From positions 14,947,501 through 15,011,500 of the forward strand of contig NC_089726.1 of assembly GCF_035083965.1 (NCBI RefSeq): DNA of 64,000 bases. Reading direction: 5' to 3'. Below are positions 1 through 11,099 of the stretch, piece by piece (the stretch's first letter is position 1; every line of letters starts with the position of its first letter). The position numbers were made by a program, and so were the translations under genes. Under the pieces are notes generated by a model, which did no database searches, was not told the DNA's origin, and was given only the letters and a program-made list of their open reading frames with translations. The DNA is from Branchiostoma lanceolatum. Lineage: Eukaryota; Chordata; Leptocardii; Amphioxiformes; Branchiostomatidae.

Positions 1-1990
1 AGTTCCTTACATGAAATTCGCATGACTTCAGATTTATCTGTGTCTAATGAAAAGCAATGAAATCCAAGAGAGTTATAGTTATTGCTTCAATAATCTAACT
101 CAAAGAGTATCTTAGACTAAAACGGTTGCATCAACTGTAAAATAGCAAGTGTAATGTCTGCATAACAACTACCTTTTTCAGTATATTTCAACTACCTTGT
201 TCGGTATATCTTAACTTTTATAGTTTTAAGTCCACTTGGTATTGTTACATTTTGATGATATGTAGCATCTGAGTATCAACGCTCATGAGCATATTCACAG
301 GACGCCACCTAAGCTATACCTCCACTTTATGGCGATGTCTTGATAAACCTTAGTCAAGCCTCAGGAGCATCAAATGTCTTGATCTGGGCTACCTTCTAAA
401 TTCTAGCTTCGTTCTCGATTTCATTATCAAAAGTACCTGTAGATGCTTGGATACTTCTATCTATAAAGGTTGCGTATAATTTGCTCCATAATTACTGCAT
501 TATCATATGCTACTATTGTTGTCACGCAGTACACACACACCAATTACACATATAGGCTCAGTCTGCACTACTGCTAATGTTATACCATTGTTGCTGTTGT
601 TGTTCTTGTCGAGCTATACTTAAAAGTAGCACAAATCTACATGCTATTTGCTCACTACGGGTACTCGTATGCAATGCTGCTATTGTCTATGGTTCAATTC
701 CATCATTTGTGTACATTATGCAGCCAATGTGACAGATGATTCTACCAATTAGACCGCTATTGAACAAAATAACATCAAAAGGAAAACACAGTGACACAGC
801 AGCTTTTAAACCATAACCTTTATTTTTGCATTTCTGTCCCCAAATGTCTTCACAAGACATGCAGTCTACCCCCAACTGTTTTGCATATGAAGCCACCAAA
901 TCAATATCACATTTATAAGCAGCCATGAAATTCACAAGTCCACAAAGCTGGCTAGCGGCATCTAACCGTAAAAACAATGAATTAAATGGACTATTCATAT
1001 TCCACTCCATCCCACAGACATAGATGTGAAATATTACTGCTTTATGTCATGTTTCATCTTCTTCTCCTACCACTTGGTCATGAATAACCTTATGATAATG
1101 ATTTTTTGTTCATTTGATATAGGCATTTACAAGTATTCAAAATACTTTTTAGTTTTTTTTGTCATTTTCAGATCAAAAATGTATATTTTGGCCTCATGTG
1201 TCCTGGCACTATATCAAAATGACCTGACATTTGGCATGAGGGTGCCTTGAGTATATTTTAACGGGACTCATTTTTTCCAACATCCACATTTTTTGGCTAT
1301 TTTCAGACCTAAAATGTATATTTCAGGCTCCTGTGCTCTGGTATTCAAACCAAATGACTGGAAATTTAGTTATGGGGGTGTCTAGAACATATGCATGCCC
1401 ACAGGACTTTATTCCCATTGTTGGCATACACTTCTTCAAAATGATTTATTCGCGGACTTTTGGCCTGTGCAGGTTCAAACTATTACAAGCCAAGTAACTA
1501 ATCGGCTATCCTGCGTATAAAAAAATGTACCTCTTCAAAATTCCATTCAAGAAGTTCACATGACCTAAGTTTTATCTGTGTCTGGGGAATGGCAATGAAA
1601 TATTTTAATCTGAGTTATAATCTGACAAAGAGTATAGTGGACTAAAACTGTCGGATCAACTGTAAGTTATCAAGTGTACTGTCTGCGTAACAACTACCTA
1701 TTTCAAGGTTCCTTGACTTTTTAGACGTCCATTTGGTCTTGCTACATTTTGTTAATATGTGAGGGTTTGATTATATCTGATTACCAAAGTCGTAGAACGC
1801 CACCTATATTATATAGTCAATTTTGCATGCGCTATGCTATATCCTACTTGATGGTAATGTTTTGATAAACCGTAGTCAAGTACAGGAGGATTGAACACCG
1901 TGTGATGTTTTCCACCTTTTGGATTCTTCACCCATCTTATAGTAAAAAGTAAATGGTTGAATATTTCTGCCTATTGCATATACTTTGGAC
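1..1990. repeat. Dispersed repeat, two copies 3' of the tectonin locus
   Basis: Bases 1-470 and 1537-1960 are similar (ACATGACCTAAG-TTTATCTGTGTC, AAGAGTAT-GACTAAAAC, ATCAACTGTAA, GTCTGCNTAACA). A third copy lies at 19855-20260. Bases 690-850 also match 19500-19680 (TTTTAAACCATAACCTTTAT). A two-unit repeat of about 135 bp (TTTTCAGANCNAAAATGTATATTT near 1167 and 1302) sits between. No gene is seen. Confidence 0.65.
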
Positions 1991-2354
1991 TATAGATACT
2001 GCATTATCACATGCTACTATTGGCATTTTTTTATATGTAATTTATCAAAAGAGCAAAACAACAACAGTTCTAATATGTTGTAACCTAGTAGTTCGAAAGT
2101 AAATTTTAAAAACGAAGAGACAATCACTTGCACAAAAAAAGAAGGTATAAAACTACACATAGAAGCTCAGGCTGCATTGCTGCTAGTGCTATACCATTGA
2201 ACTAAGAAAAGTTATCAGCTGGAGTTTTTTTCAGTGCTACTACTAGTGTATGCCTCTGAAAAATCATAATCATTGCATGTTCAGAACATGAGCTATCAAA
2301 ACCGCAGGTTCTGCAGCAATACCAACGAAAACAGCTAGGAGACCGGGCCGTAAT

Positions 2355-3677
2355 CTAACCTAAGCTTTGTCCGACTCGTCGGAAGATGTTGTCGGCTGCG
2401 TTCACACCCCATACTTGGTTGCTGCTAGAGCTGATGTAAACTTCTTTCAGAGCTCCTTGGATCAGCTGCCAGCTACTGCCTTGTGGTGTCCCAGCATTTA
2501 AACCTGTAATGACAAAGTAAAAAATGTACTAATCAATCATAGACCATCGTCAAGGGGACACCCAGAGAAGCGAGTAAGCTGTGGATGTGCGTTATCAAGT
2601 TACAACTGTTCAGAACAGACAAAAAGACTGAGATTCAAACTAGAAGATTGACTGACTTTCAGTTGTTTCAGACAATCATGTACTTTCCATAGTGCTCTTT
2701 CTTGTATGATATCTTACTCTTCAATGCTAACGTTACATATAGTATAAACATAGAGGAGCATACCGCGTCGTATGTAGATCTGGTTGTTGCTGTTGACACC
2801 CCAGACCTCGCCATTTCCTGACGAGATTTGTTTCAAGCCGCCGCTGACCTGTACCCATCCAGATCCAGGTGAAGCCTCATTACCAGCCGTTCCCGTGCGG
2901 TAGTAGATCTGGTCGTGTGTGTTCACTCCCCAAACGCCGGCTCGTCCAACCGACACGAATTTCAGCCCCCCATCGATTCGCTGCCAATCTGTTCCTGTAG
3001 GTATATATACCAGAGAGCACAGGTATCAAAACAGAGCACAAGTTTCATTGGATTTCCAACAAGTGTGTATGAATTAATGGCACAACTGATCGAAGCGGTA
3101 TCTCACCTGCTGGATTGCTTGCGGTGATTCCAGTTCGGCGATAAATGTTATCCGCGGAGTTTACGCCCCACACCTGATTGCTGGTGGGACTGACATGCAC
3201 CTGCTTCAGCTTTCCTGCAATCTGGCGCCAGCCTGATCCTTGAGGAGACCTTGAACCTATACCTATGGTATTAGAACATGGGATAAACACTTATGCGTCA
3301 GCGCTTCTGAGACAGAAAATCTTCAGAAATGGTGAGGATGCTATTGTTTTCTAGACTTCAAATGCATTTCCTCAGTTGCTGAATTTCACGAGCATAATGC
3401 ACTAGATCAGGGGAACAAGACAAGTTGACGATTGACAGACCTAATCGGAGATAGATATCATCATTGCTGTTGACTCCCCACACAATGTCGTTTCCGGATG
3501 AAATCTGTTTTAGGGCGCCATCGATGCGTACCCAGCCCGTGCCCAGAGAGGCTTCGTTCTTGTAAGTTCCAGTTCTGTAGTAGATCTGGTCGCCACTGTT
3601 CACTCCCCATACCCCCGATGGCCCAACCGACACGAACTTCAGCCCTCCATCAATTTGTTTCCATCCGGTTCCTGCAC
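2355..3677 (-). CDS. Third tectonin propeller cassette (4 exons, own stop)
   Basis: Exons 3677-3441, 3256-3107, 2994-2764 and 2503-2355 repeat the cassette once more with identical exon lengths and phase-1 borders. All four exons are open and the last ends in TAG at 2357-2355. Six VWGVN-type tectonin repeats are present. One difference is a first repeat of exon 2994-2764 reading TDWQRIDGGLKF, where the other two copies read TGWQQIDGLLKF. As with the middle cassette, no separate start exon is visible. The homologous stretch continues past the stop codon to about 2270, so the duplicated unit includes some 3' flanking sequence. Confidence 0.75.
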
Positions 3678-3993
3678 CTGTGGCGGAAGAGATGGATACA
3701 CCAAATTATGTCGTGATCTACCGTCAAGAATAGACAGAAACCAGGACTGAATACGTAGACCGCGATCAGCATTGAAAGTGCCTAAAAAAGGCAGGAGACA
3801 GTGAATAATCCATCGATGATATTCTCCTCCTAAATCATATGTATCCTGTGTATAGAAGTCCTATCATTGAAGAGGGTTCTTAGCTAAGATATTTCCTTAT
3901 TGGTAATTATCCGTTTGCCTCAGAACATGAGCTATCAAAACCTGACGTTCTGCTGCAATATCATAGAGAACAACTAGGGTACCGGGCCGTAAT

Positions 3994-5321
3994 CTAACCT
4001 AAGCTTTGTCCGACTCGTCGGAAGATGTTGTCGGCTGCGTTCACACCCCATACTTGGTTGCTGCTAGAGCTGATGTAAACTTCTTTCAGAGCTCCTTGGA
4101 TCAGCTGCCAGCTACTGCCTTGTGGTGTCCCAGCATTTAAACCTGTAATGAGAAAGTAAAAAAAATGTACTATTCAATCATAGACCATCGTCAAGGGGAC
4201 ACCCAGAGAAGCGAGTAAGCTGTGATTACTGTGCGTTATCAAGTTACAACTGTTCAGAACAGACAAAAAGACTGAGATTCAAACTAGAAGATGTACTGAC
4301 TTTCAGTTGTTTCAGACAATCATATACTTTCCATAGTGCTCTTTCTTGTATGCTATCTTACTCTTCAATGCTAACGTTACATATAGTATAAACATAGAGG
4401 AGCATACCGCGTCGTATGTAGATCTGGTTGTTGCTGTTGACACCCCATACCTCGCCATTTCCTGACGAGATTTGTTTCAAGCCGCCGCTGACCTGTACCC
4501 ATCCAGATCCAGGTGAAGCCTCATTACCAGCCGTTCCCGTGCGGTAGTAGATCTGGTCGTGTGTGTTCACTCCCCAAACGCCGGCTCGTCCAACCGACAC
4601 GAATTTCAGCAACCCATCGATTTGCTGCCAGCCTGTTCCTGTAGGTATAGAGACCAGAGAGCACAAGTGTCAAGACAAAGCACAAATTTCAGTGGCTTTC
4701 CAACAAGTTTGTATGAATGAATGTCTCGCCTAATCGAAGCGGTATCTCACCTGCTGGATTGCTTGCGGTGATTCCAGTTCGACGATAAATGTTATCCGCG
4801 GAGTTTACGCCCCACACCTGATTGCTGGTGGGACTGACATGCACCTGCTTCAGTTTCCCTGCAATCTGGTGCCAGCCTGAACCTTGATGAGACCTTGAAC
4901 CTATACCTATAGTATTAGAACATGGGATAAACACTTATGCGTCAGCGCTTCTGAAACAGAAAATATTCAGAAATGGTGAGGATGCTATTGTTTTCTAGAC
5001 TTCAAATGTATTTCCTCAGTTTCTGAATTTCACGAGCACAATGCGCTAGATCAGGGGAACAAGACAAGTTGACGATTGACTGACCTAATCGGAGATAGAT
5101 ATCATCATTGCTGTTGACTCCCCACACAATGTCGTTGCCGGATGAAATCTGTTTTAGGGCGCCACCGATGCGTACCCAGCCCGTGCCGGGAGAGGCTTCG
5201 TTCTTGTAAGTTCCAGTTCTGTAGTAGATCTGGTCGCCACTGTTCACTCCCCATACCCCCGATGGCCCAACCGACACGAATTTTAGCCCTCCGTCAATTT
5301 GTTTCCATCCGGTTCCTGCAC
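3994..5321 (-). CDS. Second tectonin propeller cassette (4 exons, own stop, no own start)
   Basis: Exons 5321-5085, 4900-4751, 4638-4408 and 4142-3994 have the same lengths (237, 150, 231 and 149 nt), phases and splice signals as the last four exons of the complete gene, and the reading frame is intact. They encode a full six-repeat propeller that ends in its own TAG. No signal-peptide or stalk exon lies between this cassette and the one at 5638-6960; only about 300 bases separate them. It is therefore either an alternative terminal cassette spliced from the shared 5' exons, an extension reached by skipping the stop-bearing exon 5786-5638, or a promoterless duplicate. Differences from the other copies are scattered substitutions such as IGGALKQ for IDGALKQ. 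Confidence 0.75.
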
Positions 5322-5637
5322 CTGTAGCGGAAGAGATGGATACACCAAATTATGTCGTGATCTACCGTCAAGAATAGACAGAAACCAGGACTGAATACGT
5401 AGACCGCGATCAGCATTGAAAGTGCCTAAAAAAGGCAGGAGACAGTGAATAATTCATCGACGATATTCTCCTCCTAAATCATATGTATCCTGTGTGTAGA
5501 AGTCCTATCATTGACGAAGGTTCTTAGTTAAGATATTTCCTTATTGGTAATTATCCGTTTGCCTCAGAACATGAGCTATCAAAACCTGACGTTCTGCTGC
5601 AATATCATAGGAAACAACTAGGGTACCGGGCCGTAAT

Positions 5638-8600
5638 CTAACCTATGCTTTGTCCGACTCGTCGGAAGATGTTGTCGGCTGCGTTCACACCCCATACTTG
5701 GTTGCTGCTAGAGCTGATGTAAACTTCTTTCAGAGCTCCTTGGATCAGCTGCCAGCTACTGCCTTGTGGTGTTCCAGCATTTAAACCTGTAATGAGAAAG
5801 TAAAAAATGTACTATTCAATCATTGACCATCGTCAAGGGGACACCAGGAGAAGCGAGTAAGCTGTGAATGTGTGTTATCAAGCTACAACTGTTCAGAACA
5901 GACAAAAAGACTGAGATTCTAGCTAGAAGATGTACCGACTTTCAGTTGTTTCAGACAATCATGTACTTTCCATAGTGATCTTCCTTGTATGCTATCTTAC
6001 TCTTCAATGCTAACGTTGCATATAGTATAAACATAGAGGAGCATACCGCGTCGTACGTAGATCTGGTTGTTGCTGTTGACACCCCAGACCTCGCCATTTC
6101 CTGACGAGATTTGTTTCAAGCCGCCGCTGACCTGTACCCATCCAGATCCAGGTGAAGCTTCATTACCAGCCGTTCCCGTGCGGTAGTAGATCTGGTCGTG
6201 TGTGTTCACTCCCCAAACGCCGGCTCGTCCAACCGACACGAATTTCAGCAACCCATCGATTTGCTGCCAGCCTGTTCCTGTTGGTATAAAGACCAGAGAG
6301 CACAAGTGTCAAGACAGAGCACAAATTTCAGTGGCTTTCCAACAAGTTTGTATGAATGAATGTCACGACTGATCGAAGCGGTATCTCACCTGCTGGATTG
6401 CTTGCAGTGATTCCAGTTCGACGATAAATGTTATCCGCAGAGTTTACGCCCCACACCTGATTGCTGGTGGGACTGACATGCACCTGCTTCAGTTTCCCTG
6501 CAATCTGGCGCCAGCCTGATCCTTGAGGAGACCTTGAACCTATACCTATAGTATTAGAACATGGGATAAACATTTATGCGTCAGCGCTTCTGAGACAGAA
6601 AATCTTCAGAAATGGTGAGGATTCTATTGTTTTCTAGACTTCAAATGTATTTCCTCAGTTTCTGAATTTCACGAGCATAATGCACTAGATGAGGGAAACA
6701 AGACAAGTTGACGATTGACAGACCTAATCGGAGATAAATATCGTCGTTGCTGTTGACTCCCCACACAATGTCGTTGCCGGATGAAATCTGTTTTAGGGCG
6801 CCATCAATGCGTACCCAGCCCGTGCCCGGAGAGGCTTCGTTCTTGTAAGTTCCAGTTCTGTAGTAGATCTGGTCGCCACTGTTCACTCCCCATACTCCCG
6901 ATGGCCCAACTGACACGAACTTTAGCCCTCCATCAATATGTTGCCATCTGGTTCCTGCACCTGTAGCGGAAGAAGTGGATACACCAAATTATGTCCTGGC
7001 CTACCGTCAAGTCATTAGATAGAAATATTATTCATGTATATTTCCATGCATGACTTACGGGTTGTTGAATAGACACATGTACAAAACAGGATTGAATACA
7101 CAGGCCACAATCAGCCTTTAATGAACCTTAAAAAATTCATTAGACATCAAATCTATGGATAATCGTCGCCAAATCATATGTGTCACTGGTATAAAAGTAC
7201 TATCATTGTACAGGGGGTTATTAGTTATGATAGATTCTCATTGATAATCATCTATAGGGCAGTCATTGATAAACACTGTGTCAGAAATTGTATTCTTGGT
7301 CCCCAGAATACACCTGCATATTCCTAAAAACAAACTAAACCAAGGTCATCTGCTGCGTGGGATCTTTTTACGATTCTTCAGGCAATAAGTTTTTCTCTGC
7401 GCAATGATTTGGAATTATGGTGCAAACATATAATAAAAGCTGACAAGCTGAATTGCTGAGTGCAGACATACTTACCAACACTTCTTGCTTCCTGCAAAAG
7501 TTTCTCTGCTGAAATGTGAGTTTGATTATTGTAAGCCGGATTTTTTACAATTCAATTAAAGTAGGTGGGCTGCAATACATTCATATTCAGTAGGCTTTCG
7601 ACGTGGCGACAACCCCAGTAGAATTAAGGATAGCAGAAGTCGCGAATAATTTAAAAGGGGAGAAATCTGTGGTCACAAAGGGTGTTATGATCACTAGCAT
7701 TTTAGTCGTCAGGGTTGCCATACCATCCACCCATTGACACTCCATTATCTTCAGCACCTTTGGAGTAAATGAATATTTCTAGTTCATAAACATACTTTTT
7801 ACTCCTATTCTTTACGAAACCTCTATTTACGTTCTCCAACATGATATCCATCAAACATGATTGACTATTGAATGGCGAAAATAGTCCATGCACCTTCTCT
7901 TCTTTTTAAGCTTATAGGATGAAAAATGCTTCTAATTATTGAGTTGAGATTTCAAGGAATCGATACGGTGCCGGTTTGAAACCAGGGCTAGGGAAAACTT
8001 GTTAATCTAAGCTCGTGTGTAACTTTCTTTAGTTAAGCTAATTGAATCGTCTACTGGTAAACTAACCAAGTCCATCCGTCGACAGTTCCCGTTCATCATC
8101 CTCAGTTATGCCTTTTTCCTCTTCTCCAGTCAGCTCTAAAATGAAAAGAAAACAAAGTGTACATCATTCGATGAGTCAAAGAGGCCAGTAAGAAAGATAT
8201 TGTAGCTACACCTCAAATCCCAAGAGGAGAAGTGGGCTACATATAATATTGAATGAAGCAGAATTATATAGAATGCCATGCACATTCTTTGATAATACAT
8301 TTGATTGATAGTACCTTGGAGCGTCTTCAACAGGTTTTCCGTTTTGTAGATTTCATCCGCGATACTGTCGTCTACCTCTCGGGGCACTTCTGCAGGCGAC
8401 GCGATCTTATCTGAAACATGGTTAATGAGACAATAAGCAAATAGTCTCCAATGGTAGTCTGTTACTGGCAACATTGGGACATTACGGCGTGGCTATTGAT
8501 ACCCTGTCAATAGTGAAACAAAGTAATTGACAGGAAGCACAAGAATGCCTTTTAATCAATAGGCAACCAATCAAAGCATTGGTGCAATGGCTCAGGGGTA

Positions 8601-9195
8601 GAGTGGCTGACTTGCAAGCCTACTATGTGGAAGGTCGGTGGTTCAATATTCGGCCACGACATTTTTTTTTGTTCTTTCATTTTCATAGTTAATTAATCAT
8701 TCTTCCACAGGAATGTAAATAAGTCTTACTTTTGCACTATTTTACAGGATCATCCTCAAGGCTAGGGATGTCAGAATCATGAATTGTTATTCACAAGATC
8801 ATCAATGGAACACCGTGTCGATAGTGCCAATACATTCTTACTGACAAGAACATCCTGTAAATACGTGTAGTGCAAAAATTTTCATTGACAGGAACATTCT
8901 GTCAATAGCCTCGGACTGATTTACTTTCTCGAAGCTTGGTGAGTATTCAAAAGACCGAGGGCCTCGGCCTTTTGAATACTCACCAAGCTTCGAGAAAGTA
9001 AATCAATGAATATTCAAATGTTCACATGTATTCTGAAAATCTCTCTTTCTTCTGTTAGAATTCCTCAATGTTGCTGAGCAGACACAAAGGATACAACCCC
9101 AGTTGTCAACTTCACGCACCTGGATATACTTCAGTTGCCGCCGTCTGTCCGACCAGGAACACAAGTCCCAGGGTCAGGAGCAGTTTGATGGCCAT
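5638..9195 (-). CDS. Secreted tectonin beta-propeller lectin-like protein, complete 8-exon isoform
   Basis: Joined minus-strand exons are 9195-9120, 8410-8315, 8135-8067, 7508-7476, 6960-6724, 6539-6390, 6277-6047 and 5786-5638. They sum to 1041 nt (346 residues plus TAG), every junction is GT-AG and phase 1, and the frame stays open throughout. Exon 1 begins MAIKLLLTLGLVFLVGQTAA, a clear signal peptide. Exons 2-4 give an acidic, probably helical stalk of about 65 residues. Exons 5-8 encode six tectonin repeats of the form W-x(n)-L-K-x(n)-VWGVN-x(2-3)-D/N-x-IYxR. Exons 5 and 7 carry two repeats each, and exons 6 and 8 one each, so the six blades look like a doubled three-blade half. Known relatives are horseshoe-crab lectin L-6 and fish-egg lectin, six-repeat proteins that bind sugars or bacterial surface glycans. 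Sugar binding here is inferred. The start is chosen because it gives the signal peptide. Two further propeller cassettes lie downstream. Confidence 0.85.
8590..8660 (+). mobile_element. tRNA-like sequence, probably a SINE head or tRNA pseudogene
   Basis: ATGGCTCAGGGGTAGAGTGG is a good box A / D-arm (GCTC pairs with GAGT). GGTGGTTCAATATTC is a box B, and TTTTTTTT follows as a Pol III terminator at 8664. The 5' and 3' ends do not form a convincing acceptor stem, so it is not called as a working tRNA. It lies in intron 1 of the tectonin gene. Confidence 0.5.
8918..9004. repeat. 87-bp near-perfect palindrome in intron 1 of the tectonin gene
   Basis: The 36-base arms 8918-8953 and 8969-9004 are exact complements (GATTTACTTTCTCGAAGC and onward). 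The centre CCGAGG-G-CCTCGG (8955-8967) continues the pairing except for one mismatch on each side. It lies about 115 bases from the exon 1 donor. Confidence 0.9.
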
Positions 9196-9359
9196 CTCAG
9201 GCGCACCTGATGACAAAAGACATGAGAAAACTTTAAATAATTACAACTTAAAAGCCAGACCTTTGCATTGAACTATTCTAATAAGGCGGCTAGTTATGAA
9301 GCTTTATATAGTCGTCAGGGCAAGAACAACAAACCCCGTAGAACAAAGCCCGAAGTTTG

Positions 9360-10250
9360 AAAAATGATATTTCGCATTTTTGTGGAATTTTGTTGAATTT
9401 CAAGTTTGATCTCTACCTGATGTTCATCTCTTCCTAACTCACAAACGTCATGATTATCAAATTAAAATCTTCCATCATGAATGTCAAATGGTATTTTCAA
9501 TCAATGATGCAAATGAGGCCTTCATTTGCATAACTTATTGATGATCTTTTATCCAACCATTGCCAGCATATCACAATCACAGGTATGAAACTTTCATCAT
9601 ATACCGCTATAGTATTATAGTTTTTTATCATAAATCATACAAAGTAGGTCCTCACTTGCATAATTGATATCTAGTAATAATCGTCTCTTTGTGTTTGAAG
9701 TTCCACCAAGGGGGTGTCGGCCATTATGCAGTGCCTGAAAAAGCTGCTAGGGGACCATAATCGCCATGTTTCATCGGTACGCCAATTTAATCACACAAAC
9801 ACAACCAAAAACAATTTTTCAAACAACCCAAACCTCCGTGAAATGGTTAATGGAGCTTGATGGAGAAAATTCTGTTGTAGAATTTTGGTGAATTCCATCA
9901 GTTTGATCCATGCCTGATGTTCATCTGTCCCTAATTTGCAATTATTAGATTCAAATCATCTACCATAGATGTACTATGGGATTTTCTTATTAATGATGCA
10001 AATTCATTTGCATCATTTATACCTGTTGATGATCTTTTACCCAATCTGCATGCGTTAGAAGTACTATCACGTAACAGTCGTTATAGCATGTGTCCATTGA
10101 TCATGCAAATTGTGCCCTTACTTGCATAATATCTGTCTAAAGATGTTTAGGGAACATGTTGCATGTGTTTGAAGTTCCTGTCATAGGACACAAATGGCCT
10201 GTCGGCCTGCAATGTGCCTGAAAAACCCGCTATGAACGACCGGCCGACAC
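9360..10250. repeat. Diverged tandem dimer, about 510 bp per unit, 5' of the tectonin gene
   Basis: 9390-9720 and 9885-10200 share CCTGATGTTCATCT, ATTTTC-ATCAATGATGCAAAT, CATTTGCAT and TGATGATCTTTTA-CCAA. Palindromic ATGCAAAT...ATTTGCAT pairs occur in both units. The tectonin promoter should lie near 9196-9400, where no motif was assigned. Confidence 0.6.
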
Positions 10251-11099
10251 CTGGGCGTGCTTCGGCAGGTTCTCTGCACGACAACGTCTGATGCATATGT
10301 CTGCGCCAGTGTTACTTTACTTTGTCCTTTTACGTTTGTAATGAATGTCTACTTTGAACTTGGTATTCATTTTGTTGAAAAATACATGCTACCAAGGACA
10401 CTATATAATGTCATTGATACTTCAGAAAGTCATGTTTTATTCCTGTCTCAGCTCATGAATATGTCGGTTAAGACATCCAAAACAAGAGAAGAAAGAAACA
10501 AGTATTGTCCGTGGTGTCCGCATTTCATATACAATAAATTATTTTCAATGAAGCTTTAACTTGCAATTGAATTGTCTTTCATTATAAACGTTATGCAGAA
10601 TTCTTAGACGAGTTAATACATTGTTCTTTGTTTATGTTCAAAGCTTATGTTTTGCACCAAACAAACTGTCGCCCAAGCTCCCACCGACACCTGCATGACG
10701 CTCGCCTGTATTTTTGGAGATTGCACATAAGTTGGCCCATAGAAATCGTATGCTCCCATTGGCATTTTAAAACGTTATTTGTCAATAAATAGAGCAAAAT
10801 AACAATAGTTCGTTTTACCTAACAAGAGCTACCTGTGACCTATCACGAGCTAGTTCTTATCGTGGTGGGTCTTATCTTATGTTATCTTATCTAGATTACT
10901 GGGCAAGACCCGGTATGGGTGAGTATGGGTATCACGCCCAGGGTGCACACTTAAGGCGGCCGGTGGTGGTGGTGGTGGTGCTCCACAAAAAGTGCAAAAT
11001 CAAAGCTAAACTAACGGTAATAAAAGAAACAACAACATGAACAAAATAGAAATAAAAGGTGCTGTGATAGCCGCCTTAGCTATTATATGCAACTACTGG

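Larger units (their letters stand above)
2270..7230. repeat. Three-unit tandem duplication, about 1.64 kb per unit, carrying the tectonin cassettes
   Basis: The stop-codon landmark recurs at 2355, 3994 and 5638, giving periods of 1639 and 1644 bases. Introns as well as exons are nearly identical, including the 3' flank (CAGAACATGAGCTATCAAAAC near 2281, 3922 and 5565). The promoter-proximal unit decays beyond about 7000, where only scattered similarity to the other copies continues to about 7230. Near-identical introns point to recent duplication or ongoing gene conversion. Confidence 0.85.

Noticed and set aside
8590-8660. Functional tRNA gene
   Set aside because: Box A, box B and a T-run are present, but the acceptor stem does not pair and the sequence lies inside an intron. 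It was kept only as a tRNA-like element.
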